Assembly: GCA_035457345.1 (NCBI GenBank)
Contig: DATIBT010000073.1
Coordinates: 1 to 25,482, forward strand
Source of the DNA: DASTDY01 sp035457345
GTDB taxonomy: Bacteria; Patescibacteriota; Saccharimonadia; Saccharimonadales; EFPC-124
Direction: 5' to 3'
Length of the DNA stretch: 25,482 nucleotides
Shown one piece after another: positions 14,314 to 21,722 of this stretch (within the stretch, counting starts at the first letter, position 1; each line of letters begins with the position of its first letter). The translations under genes were made by a program, and so were the position numbers. The notes beneath the pieces were generated by a model. That model was given only the letters and a program-made list of their open reading frames with translations, did no database searches and had not been told where the DNA came from.

Positions 14314-16650
14314 ATGGACACATTCACCAAGTCAGCCATTTCTTATATGCGTGCCGCCAACTATCTAACCGCGGCACAGATATTTCTGCAGGATAACTTT
14401 TTATTGGAGCGGCCCCTCACAGCCGCCGATATTAAACCACGCCTACTCGGCCATTGGGGGTCGGGTCCCGGTGTTAACTTGGCATATCTTCACCTCAATC
14501 GCATGGTAAAAAAATATGGCCAAGAAGCGTTGTTTGTGTTGGGGCCAGGCCATGCCTTCCCTGCTCTTCAGGCTAACTTGTTTATGGAAGGCTCACTCGC
14601 CGAATACTATCCAGATGCTAAACAAACCTACGAAGGCATCGGCTACATCTGCCGCAACTTTAGTTGGCCGCATGGTTTTCCAAGCCACAGCAACCCAGGT
14701 ACGCCGGGCGTCATTTTAGAGGGAGGCGAATTAGGCTACTCACTTTCAACAAGCTACGGGGCAGCCCTCGACAACCGTAACCTTATTGTTGCCTGTTTGG
14801 TTGGCGACGGCGAAGCCGAAACCGGGCCAACGGGCGGCGCCTGGCATCTCAATAAACTCGTTAACCCTAAAACAAACGGGACGGTACTCCCAATTCTGCA
14901 CGTAAACGGCTACAAAATCTCCGCGCCAACCATTTTTGGACGCATGAGCGATGATGAGCTCAAATCGTTATTCTGGGGCTACGGATACGAACCGCGTATT
15001 GTAAGCGGCGATAATCTCCACGAACAAATGGACGAAGCGCTCAATTGGGCCCACGAACTTATTTGGGACATTAAAAACGCGCCAGAAGTACGGGTTGCGC
15101 CCCGCCTCCCCATGATTGTCATGCGCACGCTTAAGGGATGGACTGGCCCCAAAGAGCTAAACGGCAACAAGATTGAGGGTAACGCGCTCAGCCACCAGGT
15201 GGTGCTTACCGAAGCAAAAACAAATCCCGACCAACTAAAAATGCTCGAGGGATGGCTGCGCTCATACAAGTTCACTGAACTTTTTGACCGCGAGCATGGC
15301 TTTGGCGATTTCCTGCAAGAAAACCTGCCCGAGCCCAACCAGCGCATGGGTATGAGTCCCCACGCAAAGGGCGGCGAACCCACATATAAGCCCCTCAAGC
15401 TACCGACTGCCGAACAATTCGCAGAAGACGCAACCGTGCCTGGCACTATTGGCTCCAGCAGCATGCGACGCGCCGGCCTATACTTGCAAGAAGTGTTCAA
15501 ACTCAACAAAGACACTAACAACTTTAGGATGATGTCGCCAGACGAGACTTATTCAAACAAGCTCGACGCCGTATTTGGCGAAACCACCCGCGCCTGGATA
15601 TGGCCGCTAGAGGACTGGGACAAAGACATGGGGCCAGACGGCCGTGTTATGGAAATGCTGAGCGAACACAATTTGCAGGGGCTGTTCCAGGGCTACACAC
15701 TCAGCGGCCGCCATGCGATTTTCGCCAGCTACGAAGCCTTTATCCAAGTTATCGTAAGCATGGCCGACCAGTACGCCAAATTCTTAAATCAGGCGCTAGA
15801 AGTGCCGTGGCGCGGGCCAATTCCGTCGCTCAACTACATACTCACTAGTTCGGGCTGGCGGCAAGACCACAATGGGTTCAGCCACCAGAATCCCGGCTTT
15901 ATAGACGCAGTACTGCAGCGTCAGGGTGATTTTGCTAACGTGTACTTTCCTCCAGACGGTAACAGTACCCTAGCGGTGCTTGAACACATTATGGCCACAA
16001 CGCGTCAAATTAATGTCGTGGTTGCCGGCAAGACGCAAGAACCACGCTGGCTAACGCCGGAAATGGCCAAAGAAGCACTCGTCAGTGGCCTTATGACATG
16101 GGAGTTTGCGAGCGACAACGATCCGGATGTTGTCTTGGCCGGCATTGGCGACTATCCGACCAAAGAAGTACTTGCTGCCATTGATCTTGCTAAACAAGAA
16201 TGGACAGATGTGCGCCTTCGTTGCATAAATATAAGCTCACTCACTAGTTGCGGTCTTGGCCAAGGCGGTACCTGCGTGACGCAAGAAGAATTTGACCGCC
16301 AATTCACTACCGATAAACCAGTTATATGTAACTTCCATGGTTACCCAGAAACACTTGAGGCAATTCTGTTTAATTATGCGAGTGATTCAGCCCGTTTCGA
16401 TATTCGCGGCTACGTAGAAAACGGTTCAACCACGACGCCATTTGATATGCACGTGCGTAATAAAACCAGCCGGTATCACTTGGTTATGGCCATATTCGAA
16501 AAACTTGCTCACACCAACCGCATTCCCTACGAAGAATCGCGGCATATCATTACCAAATACAAACAACTTATTGAAGCCAATACCGACTATATTCGCAAAA
16601 ACGGCGTCGACATGCCAGAAATTGACGCATGGGTATGGCCGGCCCGCTAA
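14314..16650 (+). CDS. xfp: phosphoketolase
   Basis: A 778-residue thiamine-diphosphate enzyme that cleaves xylulose 5-phosphate (and possibly fructose 6-phosphate) with phosphate to give acetyl phosphate and glyceraldehyde 3-phosphate (or erythrose 4-phosphate). Hallmarks include GHWGSGPGVNLAYLHLNR near the start, GPGHAFPALQ, SHSNPGTPGV, the ThDP/Mg motif LVGDGEAETGPTGGAWH (about residue 163), and QDHNGFSHQNPGF in the second half. Length is normal for the family. An in-frame start 20 codons earlier is less likely. The stop lies 22 bases inside acetate kinase, so the two are tightly co-expressed and together yield acetate and ATP. Dual versus xylulose-only specificity cannot be told by eye. 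Confidence 0.97.
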   Translation: MDTFTKSAISYMRAANYLTAAQIFLQDNFLLERPLTAADIKPRLLGHWGSGPGVNLAYLHLNRMVKKYGQEALFVLGPGHAFPALQANLFMEGSLAEYYPDAKQTYEGIGYICRNFSWPHGFPSHSNPGTPGVILEGGELGYSLSTSYGAALDNRNLIVACLVGDGEAETGPTGGAWHLNKLVNPKTNGTVLPILHVNGYKISAPTIFGRMSDDELKSLFWGYGYEPRIVSGDNLHEQMDEALNWAHELIWDIKNAPEVRVAPRLPMIVMRTLKGWTGPKELNGNKIEGNALSHQVVLTEAKTNPDQLKMLEGWLRSYKFTELFDREHGFGDFLQENLPEPNQRMGMSPHAKGGEPTYKPLKLPTAEQFAEDATVPGTIGSSSMRRAGLYLQEVFKLNKDTNNFRMMSPDETYSNKLDAVFGETTRAWIWPLEDWDKDMGPDGRVMEMLSEHNLQGLFQGYTLSGRHAIFASYEAFIQVIVSMADQYAKFLNQALEVPWRGPIPSLNYILTSSGWRQDHNGFSHQNPGFIDAVLQRQGDFANVYFPPDGNSTLAVLEHIMATTRQINVVVAGKTQEPRWLTPEMAKEALVSGLMTWEFASDNDPDVVLAGIGDYPTKEVLAAIDLAKQEWTDVRLRCINISSLTSCGLGQGGTCVTQEEFDRQFTTDKPVICNFHGYPETLEAILFNYASDSARFDIRGYVENGSTTTPFDMHVRNKTSRYHLVMAIFEKLAHTNRIPYEESRHIITKYKQLIEANTDYIRKNGVDMPEIDAWVWPAR

Positions 16651-17816
16651 TATTAGTCGCAAATCCAGGGAGTGCGAGCCGCAAATATGCGCTGTTCAAG
16701 GACGGACAGGAACACGCCAGCCTTCATTTTGAGCATGAAAACGGAGCGGTCATTTGTACACTCCGCTATGGCCAAGAATCGCGCGCAGTAGACACCAGGG
16801 AAGCAACACTCGAAACAGCCGCTGCTAGTGTTGCTCCTCTGTTGCGCCAGTATGGTATTACTGGCTCAGACACCGTTTCTCGGATCGGTCTCCGTATTGT
16901 CGCACCGAGCAATTACTTCCTAGAGCACCGGGAAATCACCGAGGAGGTGACCGCCGCTCTGCACCATATACAGCCACGGGCGCCACTCCACGTTACCGCT
17001 ACACTTCAGGAGCTCGATGCACTCCATGAAGCGTTCCCTAATGCCCGCATTTTTGGCGCCTCCGACAGCGCCTTCCATAAGACAAAACCCGACTATGCCT
17101 GGAATTATGGCATATCGCTTGCAGATGCAGACAGGTTCGAACTGAAGCGGTTTGGCTACCACGGCCTTTCCGTCGCCTCGGTAGTGCAGACACTAACGGC
17201 AGCAGGCAAATTACCGCCTCGCCTTATAGTGGCTCATATTGGCAGCGGCGTGAGTGTCACGGCGGTGCGTGGAGGCCGGAGCCTCGATACAACTATGGGC
17301 TATTCACCGCTTGAAGGGCCAATCATGGCCACGCGCAGCGGCAACCTCGATATTACCGCAGCCCATGCATTGCAGGATGCAATGCATCTTAACAATGCTG
17401 CCCTAGCCGATTATCTCCACACCGCTAGCGGCCTCGAAGGACTTGGGGGCAGCTCCGATATTCGTGAACTGCTCAGGCGTGAGGCGTCAGGCGACCACCG
17501 GGCGACGCTGGCCCTGCAAACCTATGTGTTTAGCTTGCAAAAAGCAATCGGCCAAATGGTTGCCGCGCTGGGTGGCGCCGACATGCTTGTGTTTACTGGA
17601 ACCGTCGGGGAACGTTCAGCTCCTATTCGCGAGCGCATTCTTACCCACTTGCATTATCTCGATTTCTTTTTGGCGCCCAAATCTAATAATGCCTGCAGCA
17701 ATCCAGATGAACCCGTATTAATAAGCCGCCTCGCGCAGTCAAAACCCATTATGGTTGTTCCCGCTAATGAAGCGGCGCAAATCGCCCTAACGGTGCAACA
17801 CGCCCAAAATTTGTAA
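16629..17816 (+). CDS. ackA: acetate kinase
   Basis: A 395-residue member of the ASKHA kinases, transferring phosphate from acetyl phosphate to ADP. Visible motifs are ILVANPGSASRKYALF (phosphate-1 strand), FGASDSAFHKTKPDYAWNYG, RFGYHGLSVASV, AHIGSGVSVTAVRGGRSLDT with TMGYSPLEGPIMATRSGNLD, and FTGTVGER near the C-terminus. Several positions differ from textbook enzymes: the RVVHGG block is LRIVAPSN here (Arg kept) and HLGNGAS is HIGSGVS. Overall the enzyme is divergent but the active-site Arg, His and Asp segments are present. It overlaps the end of xfp by 22 bases; the start could also be ATG 16635. It converges with the next gene by 30 bases. Confidence 0.93.
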   Translation: MGMAGPLILVANPGSASRKYALFKDGQEHASLHFEHENGAVICTLRYGQESRAVDTREATLETAAASVAPLLRQYGITGSDTVSRIGLRIVAPSNYFLEHREITEEVTAALHHIQPRAPLHVTATLQELDALHEAFPNARIFGASDSAFHKTKPDYAWNYGISLADADRFELKRFGYHGLSVASVVQTLTAAGKLPPRLIVAHIGSGVSVTAVRGGRSLDTTMGYSPLEGPIMATRSGNLDITAAHALQDAMHLNNAALADYLHTASGLEGLGGSSDIRELLRREASGDHRATLALQTYVFSLQKAIGQMVAALGGADMLVFTGTVGERSAPIRERILTHLHYLDFFLAPKSNNACSNPDEPVLISRLAQSKPIMVVPANEAAQIALTVQHAQNL

Positions 17817-18449
17817 TACGCCCATGAGGCCCGCTGCCGCTAAAGGCACGTATAGATTATCCACTCCTTTATGACCACGCGCCTCCACAACCGTTAAGGC
17901 GGAGGCCAAGATACCGCTCCAAATAGCAACAACGGCAAGGTCTGCCGCATCTTCAACGAGCCATAGAACAAGGCCAATACCTATAAGAAGCGTGCTCACG
18001 AAGAACGCAATGCTACCTTCATAACTCTTGTGGCCGTCGCGGACTTTATACTTTTTGCGGCCAAAGCGCACACCAACAAGGCTAGCAAGGGCGTCACTAA
18101 CGCCAAGTGTGAGCACGGCATAGCTGTAAAGCAACTGGTCCGGGAAAAGCAACGCGCTTAAACAAATGGCAAGTGGGAAATATACTTCGCCATAGGTCTT
18201 ACGGCTAACGCTATGTACCGACTTGAACATCTGCAGCTTCATAGACACCAGGACGGCGGGCACAAACAACGCCCCTAGCAAGGCGATCTCTTTATAGTCC
18301 AATACAAATGGCAGAAGAGCAGCGGCAATACCTGCGAGCATGTGGCCAATTTTGCGAGCTACCTCGGCAGGTGGACGTAAATTAGCAGCCACGAGTTCCA
18401 GGACCACAAATATCAAGCCGTATGCAATAGTAACCAGCACAAACTTCAT
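17787..18449 (-). CDS. dolichol/polyprenol kinase-like (CTP-dependent) membrane protein
   Basis: A 220-residue protein with about seven TM helices. Conserved cytoplasmic motifs are RKIGHMLAG, SRKTYGEVYFPLA, the LGVSDALASLVGVRFGRKKY signature and GHKSYEGSIAFF, ending VEARGHKGVDNLYVPL. This set matches the SEC59/DGK1/VTE5 group of CTP-dependent lipid kinases and CdsA-related proteins, which phosphorylate polyprenol, phytol or diacylglycerol. A role in recycling a lipid carrier for cell-wall glycans is plausible but unproven. A GTG six codons upstream exists; ATG 18449 is preferred, with a weak TACCAT six bases before it. The 3' end overlaps ackA on the other strand. Confidence 0.8.
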   Translation of the reverse strand: MKFVLVTIAYGLIFVVLELVAANLRPPAEVARKIGHMLAGIAAALLPFVLDYKEIALLGALFVPAVLVSMKLQMFKSVHSVSRKTYGEVYFPLAICLSALLFPDQLLYSYAVLTLGVSDALASLVGVRFGRKKYKVRDGHKSYEGSIAFFVSTLLIGIGLVLWLVEDAADLAVVAIWSGILASALTVVEARGHKGVDNLYVPLAAAGLMGVLQILGVLHR

Positions 18450-18482
18450 GCTTATATGGTACACCACTTGCCGGTGTAGCGG

Positions 18483-18797
18483 TTAGGTTTCTGGTTCCGC
18501 CTCGGCTACGGGGATAGGGTTAGCTGGCTGATAGCCGCCCCACACAATGCCCTGGACAGAGGCAAGCGGCAACCAGCCATAGTGACGACTGTCAGTACTC
18601 TCCATTGGGTTGTCGCCAAGAAGGTACACGCGACCGTCTTCTATTTGGCTGATTCGTTTAATAAGTTCGAGGTGGTGATGGCGAACAATCACTACATCCC
18701 CCACCCTTGGCTTACGCAAACGCGCGGCGAACACCAGCCGGCCCGGCGTATATGCCGGCGCCATACTCATACCCTCTACGCGCCGTATAAAGAACAT
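18483..18797 (-). CDS. sodX: S26-type signal peptidase, nickel-SOD maturation protease
   Basis: A 104-residue serine protease of the signal peptidase I family. The catalytic Ser is in GMSMAPAYTPG (about residue 12), the Lys in LIKRISQIEDG, and the GDNPMESTDSRHYGW block is the conserved C-terminal box. It lacks a TM anchor and is much shorter than LepB. The start codon follows the SodN stop by one base (TAGCATG), so the pair is translationally coupled. Known NiSOD maturation proteases are short S26 enzymes encoded beside sodN that remove the leader before His1. The name rests on family resemblance plus context. Confidence 0.85.
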   Translation of the reverse strand: MFFIRRVEGMSMAPAYTPGRLVFAARLRKPRVGDVVIVRHHHLELIKRISQIEDGRVYLLGDNPMESTDSRHYGWLPLASVQGIVWGGYQPANPIPVAEAEPET

Positions 18798-18798
18798 G

Positions 18799-19212
18799 CT
18801 ATTTCTTTGATTCCTCAAACATGCGTTGAATGCCAGCGACAAGCTCAACCAGTTTTTGCGCTTCTTCGCGGCTGACGCTTTGCTTAACCTTGCCACATTG
18901 CTTGGCAGCCTCCCACATTTTAGTGTGGAGGTCGGGGAACTTCTCTAGATGCTCTGGTTTAAAATAGTCACTCCACAAAATATAAATTTGGTCTTTGCAG
19001 AGCTGCGCATGTTTTTCTTTCGTCATGACCATGCGTATGAAGTTATTGTGACTGTCTGATTTCTCGCTGGCTCCTTCGGGCAGAGCTTCAATCTTCTCGA
19101 TCATTTTTAAACAGGTGTCTGCGGCGTGGTGCATGGTATCGGTTTCGTAAATACCACAAGGGACATCGCAGTGCGCATACACAGGTTTAATAAGTTTATT
19201 AAGTAAACTCAT
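18799..19212 (-). CDS. sodN: nickel-dependent superoxide dismutase precursor
   Basis: A 137-residue NiSOD. The nickel hook HCDVPCGIY starts at residue 14, after a 13-residue leader MSLLNKLIKPVYA, and the rest is a four-helix bundle (DTCLKMIEKIEALPE; KHAQLCKDQIYILWSDYFKP). After leader removal the new N-terminal His and the Cys2/Cys6 thiolates bind nickel, and the hexamer converts superoxide to peroxide and oxygen. All ligands are intact. A GGAGGG site lies just upstream of ATG, and a promoter is visible at 19226-19252. NiSOD is best known from Streptomyces and cyanobacteria, so its presence here is of interest for oxygen exposure of the organism. Confidence 0.95.
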   Translation of the reverse strand: MSLLNKLIKPVYAHCDVPCGIYETDTMHHAADTCLKMIEKIEALPEGASEKSDSHNNFIRMVMTKEKHAQLCKDQIYILWSDYFKPEHLEKFPDLHTKMWEAAKQCGKVKQSVSREEAQKLVELVAGIQRMFEESKK

Positions 19213-19225
19213 ACTTACCCTCCAA

Positions 19226-19252
19226 ATTATACTTTTCTATTATACCCGTCAA
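19226..19252 (-). promoter_or_regulatory. promoter of sodN-sodX
   Basis: Minus strand: -35 TTGACG (19247-19252), 15-bp spacer, -10 TATAAT (19226-19231); a second TATAAT at 19239-19244 is too close to that -35. Leader of about 10 bases with GGAGGG. Confidence 0.55.
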
Positions 19253-19402
19253 GCATAAATACAATGCGTTGTAATTTTATGCAAAAATGCTTGCGCTTGT
19301 CCCAATAACCGTATAAGCTTGTATTTAAGCGAAACGGCAAAATAAACACCACAAAAACAAAAGTCGAGGTCGCTAGCACCACCACAACAACTCTTTCTTA
19401 TG

Positions 19403-19458
19403 CCATGGTAAACGGTGCAAGTGCTCTGCGTCTTCGGTGTACGGCTCGTTTACCCTGG
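19403..19458 (+). ncRNA. putative structured RNA upstream of a terminator
   Basis: The region 19260-19545 has no convincing gene. Within it CCATGGTAAACG (19403-19414) pairs with CGTTTACCCTGG (19447-19458), 12 bp with one mismatch, and the stem can continue inward with GTGC/GTAC. An intrinsic terminator follows at 19477. It could be the 3' part of a small RNA or an attenuating leader of the gene at 19546. A tmRNA, SRP or RNase P identity is not supported. Confidence 0.35.
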
Positions 19459-19476
19459 CCCTTAACGGTCAACTGT

Positions 19477-19500
19477 CCACTCATGTATGAGTGGTCTTTT
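19477..19500 (+). terminator. Rho-independent terminator
   Basis: CCACTCA-TGTA-TGAGTGG perfect 7-bp stem followed by TCTTTTGTTATTT on the plus strand. It ends whatever is transcribed through 19260-19476, or attenuates transcription into 19546; a separate -10 box TACAAT (19510-19515) lies after it. Confidence 0.65.
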
Positions 19501-19545
19501 GTTATTTGGTACAATAAACATGCACGCGAGACAAGGAGGTTGTCT

Positions 19546-20085
19546 GTGATACAAGCACTCGCAGTACTGGCCAGCGCGCCAATATATGCAGAGTATTACG
19601 ACGCGAAGCTTGCAGCGCTCGGTCGCATTGTGACGTGTCTGCCTGCGTTCCTCGATTCGGTACATCCAACTGGCCAAGTCCCAAAGGAGATCCAGGAAAT
19701 CGGCCAAGCGGCTGAAGACCTCATAATCCACAAGCTTCTCAGAGTGAATAACCTTCGGTTCAGTACGCTCCAGGACGAGGAGCTGACCGGCCTGGAGTTG
19801 TCCTTCGCCCACTACGACAGCAATGAGCGAATCACAGTCCTAGGGGATTTCATAGGCGACGACAAAGAATCAGCGTTCTTCCGCCTGTTCGGACTCTGCC
19901 AAGAAGAGATCGACGCCTACCCAGAAACGCAGCTCGGCTACTTCGTGCTTCGTTGCAACGGTGACAGCTTCAGCGCCGCAATGCTTCTGGCTACTGGAGA
20001 GGACGGCTGGTGCGACGACGCCTTCCGCACGCCAGATTGGCTCTTGGCCAAACTGATTGTTGCAGCAAAGAAGGTTCTCGCGTGA
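19546..20085 (+). CDS. hypothetical protein, 179 aa
   Basis: Not recognised. GTG 19546 is chosen because AAGGAGG (19533-19539) lies six bases upstream, and the -10 box TACAAT (19510-19515) precedes it; the frame is open further upstream but has no signals. The soluble protein starts with a helical region (IQALAVLASAPIYAEYYDAK) and has an acidic second half (FAHYDSNERITVLGDFIGDD, EEIDAYPETQLGYFV). No TM segments or catalytic motifs are seen. It is a single-gene unit between convergent or divergent housekeeping genes, ending in a strong hairpin at 20088. Confidence 0.65.
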   Translation: MIQALAVLASAPIYAEYYDAKLAALGRIVTCLPAFLDSVHPTGQVPKEIQEIGQAAEDLIIHKLLRVNNLRFSTLQDEELTGLELSFAHYDSNERITVLGDFIGDDKESAFFRLFGLCQEEIDAYPETQLGYFVLRCNGDSFSAAMLLATGEDGWCDDAFRTPDWLLAKLIVAAKKVLA

Positions 20086-20087
20086 TC

Positions 20088-20116
20088 GTGGCGTCCGGGT
20101 GTCTCCCGGGCGCCAC
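20088..20116. terminator. GC-rich hairpin between convergent genes
   Basis: GTGGCGTCCGGG, loop TGTCT, CCCGGGCGCCAC gives 12 pairs including one wobble, starting two bases after the stop of the 179-aa gene and facing the end of trmD. No T-tract follows closely, so it may act as a 3' end protecting hairpin or weak bidirectional terminator. Confidence 0.5.
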
Positions 20117-20125
20117 AGCGAGATG

Positions 20126-20791
20126 TTAATTCTTAGCAGCTTTCGGGCTGTTTTCTTTTCGCCATGCTTCTATTTGCGCGTGGTTGCCACTCAGCAATAC
20201 ATCTGGCACGTTCATGCCCCTAAATTCGGCAGGGCGCGTGTATTGCGGAAACTCCAATGTCTCGCCATCACTAAAACTCTCGATTTCAGCACTTTTTTCA
20301 CCACCTAATACGCCAGGAATCAAGCGAGTAATACTATCAACAATTATCATGGCTGGTATTTCACCGCCCGTCAGCACGTAGTCACCAACGGAAATTTGCC
20401 CATCAACAATGCTAGTGATGCGCTCATCATACCCTTCGTAGCGGCCGCAAATAATAATGAGCCCCCTACCGTCATCCGCCAGCTCTTGTGCCTTGGCCTG
20501 CGCCCAACGCTCCCCGCGGGGTGTCATTAGCAGAACTAACGCGTCTGGATCGTTCTTTTTGGCCGCTTCAACGGCAGCGAATAATGGCTCAGGTTTTAGC
20601 AACATGCCGTCACCACCACCATAAGGCGTATCATCTACCTGTTTGCGCGGACCAAGGCCGAATTCACGCAAATTAATAGTCGTTATTTCAACGATCTCGC
20701 GGTCTTGAGCTTTCCAGAGCATACTCGCACCAAACACGCCCGTAAACATCTCAGGGAAAAGCGTAATGACTTGCACGAGGCGAGGTTTCAT
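20126..20791 (-). CDS. trmD: tRNA (guanine-N1-)-methyltransferase TrmD
   Basis: A 221-residue SPOUT methyltransferase that makes m1G37 next to the anticodon of tRNAs reading CNN-type codons, which prevents frameshifting. It begins VQVITLFPEMFTGVFGASML and carries PRKQVDDTPYGGGDGMLLKP, the knot motif IIICGRYEGYDERI and SVGDYVLTGGEIPA. Typical TrmD is about 240 residues; the C-terminal domain is somewhat short, ending AQIEAWRKENSPKAAKN. An in-frame start 46 codons upstream is rejected because ATG 20791 begins the conserved fold and has TATACT nine bases upstream. It is separated from khpA by two antisense genes; rimM and rplS are not adjacent. Confidence 0.95.
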   Translation of the reverse strand: MKPRLVQVITLFPEMFTGVFGASMLWKAQDREIVEITTINLREFGLGPRKQVDDTPYGGGDGMLLKPEPLFAAVEAAKKNDPDALVLLMTPRGERWAQAKAQELADDGRGLIIICGRYEGYDERITSIVDGQISVGDYVLTGGEIPAMIIVDSITRLIPGVLGGEKSAEIESFSDGETLEFPQYTRPAEFRGMNVPDVLLSGNHAQIEAWRKENSPKAAKN

Positions 20792-20800
20792 ATCTGTTTG

Positions 20801-20843
20801 AGTATAGCATAAAAATTGCGTACACACATTTAAATGGTATAAT
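20801..20843. promoter_or_regulatory. divergent promoters for trmD and the 20905 gene
   Basis: Minus: TGCTATACT, -10 at 20801-20806, nine bases before trmD ATG. Plus: -35 TTGCGT (20816-20821), 16-bp spacer, -10 TATAAT (20838-20843). Confidence 0.6.
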
Positions 20844-20904
20844 AAATTTGATCGACCGTGGAGGCGTCCAGCAGCCACGGCATCAGTGCGGAGGGAGTTA
20901 TACC

Positions 20905-21237
20905 GTGGAGCGCTCACCCCTGAGCCCACACGCGCTTACGCTGAGGGATCTCCTTCTCTTGCCCGACGGCTGCAGCATTGTCGTTTTCGACAGGCGAAAA
21001 GGCACATGCAAACGCATTTTCTGTCGGGCTATCGAGGAAAGCACCATAACCGAAGCGCTGGAGGGAGAGGAGGAAAACTGGAGCCTGACCACGCTCTGGC
21101 ATACCCAATTCGGCGTTCGGCCATACACGAATGGGACGTGGTGCGATGTGCACTGTCTCGTGCGGCCGGAACACGTCAACTCACTGCCCCCGGTGGACCC
21201 GACCGTCGTATCCCGGTGCGAAGGTCACCACCTGTAG
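20905..21237 (+). CDS. small hypothetical protein, 110 aa (paralogue 1 of a tandem pair)
   Basis: Not recognised. GTG 20905 is fixed by GGAGGGAG (20890-20897) seven bases upstream. A leader hairpin CCGTGG/CCACGG (20856-20880) precedes the site. The N-terminal half HALTLRDLLLLPDGCSIVVF then DRRKGTCKR aligns with HALTIAELMDQGPGTYITVY then DLQLGTVAQ of the next gene, and both go on to a VxP or LVP segment, so the two are paralogues. The pattern of short beta strands suggests a small barrel. Four to five Cys residues are spread along the chain without a metal motif. It lies antisense between trmD and khpA. Confidence 0.65.
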   Translation: MERSPLSPHALTLRDLLLLPDGCSIVVFDRRKGTCKRIFCRAIEESTITEALEGEEENWSLTTLWHTQFGVRPYTNGTWCDVHCLVRPEHVNSLPPVDPTVVSRCEGHHL

Positions 21238-21246
21238 AGCTATGCC

Positions 21247-21309
21247 GTGCGACCGGAGCTCTCTCCGCTCGCACCCAGAGCCGCCAATTATTTGGCGGTT
21301 GCGGGTGCG
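21247..21309 (+). other. RNA element E1: two mutually exclusive hairpins
   Basis: Hairpin A: GTGCGA-CCGGAG with CTCCG-c-TCGCAC (21247-21274). Hairpin B: CGCACCC (21270-21276) with GGGTGCG (21303-21309), enclosing CCGCCAA/TTGGCGG (21281-21287/21292-21298). A and B share 21270-21274. It starts ten bases after the stop of the 110-aa gene and is homologous to E2. Confidence 0.65.
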
Positions 21310-21350
21310 AAAACCAATGAATCATGGTATTATATGTGCGATTCAGCCCT

Positions 21351-21392
21351 TGATCGCGCTCGCGTCATTGGCGCGATCATCATGCGGAGGAG
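21351..21392 (+). promoter_or_regulatory. 5' leader hairpin and ribosome site of the 97-aa gene
   Basis: A perfect 9-bp stem TGATCGCGC/GCGCGATCA (21351-21359/21371-21379) is followed by GCGGAGGAG (21384-21392) and ATG 21402. A TATTAT box (21328-21333) lies about 18 bases before the hairpin. Confidence 0.55.
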
Positions 21393-21401
21393 CTTCGCGC
21401 C

Positions 21402-21695
21402 ATGAATGATGACTGGAAGCCCGAAAGAAGTTGGCTGCTACTCGGCCGGCATGCACTGACCATTGCAGAATTGATGGATCAGGGGCCCGGTACCTACATC
21501 ACGGTGTACGACCTGCAACTGGGCACCGTTGCCCAAGGACCCGTAACTAGCGTCGATGAAAACCACATTCACCTCGCCGACCTCACCGGCAATAACCAAG
21601 ACCACTTCACGGTCGAGGCGGCCGGGTTGGTACCCGAACAAAGGGACAGCACCCTCACCATCCTCACAAGCAACCTGCAGGCTCTGCGCCTCTAG
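21402..21695 (+). CDS. small hypothetical protein, 97 aa (paralogue 2 of a tandem pair)
   Basis: Not recognised; paralogue of the 110-aa protein at 20905. It contains LLLGRHALTIAELMDQGPG, then YITVYDLQLGTVAQGPVTSV and a beta-rich end (HFTVEAAGLVPEQ), consistent with a small all-beta domain. Start ATG 21402 is supported by GCGGAGGAG. It has its own promoter and leader hairpin and is followed by RNA element E2 and a plus-strand terminator at 21842. The GC content of the 60-base line counted is 65%. Confidence 0.65.
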   Translation: MNDDWKPERSWLLLGRHALTIAELMDQGPGTYITVYDLQLGTVAQGPVTSVDENHIHLADLTGNNQDHFTVEAAGLVPEQRDSTLTILTSNLQALRL

Positions 21696-21722
21696 CCGGC
21701 CCGGAGTAACGCCTGATGCAGT

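Noticed and set aside
17817..18482. Reading the membrane protein as a CdsA phosphatidate cytidylyltransferase
   Set aside because: The short length and the RKIGHM plus GVSDALASLVG motifs fit the dolichol/polyprenol kinase group better; CdsA is longer with a different signature.
19300..19480. tmRNA candidate from an alanine/threonine-rich tag-like reading
   Set aside because: No tRNA-like ends, no tag ending in a small-residue stop, and no resume-codon context were found.
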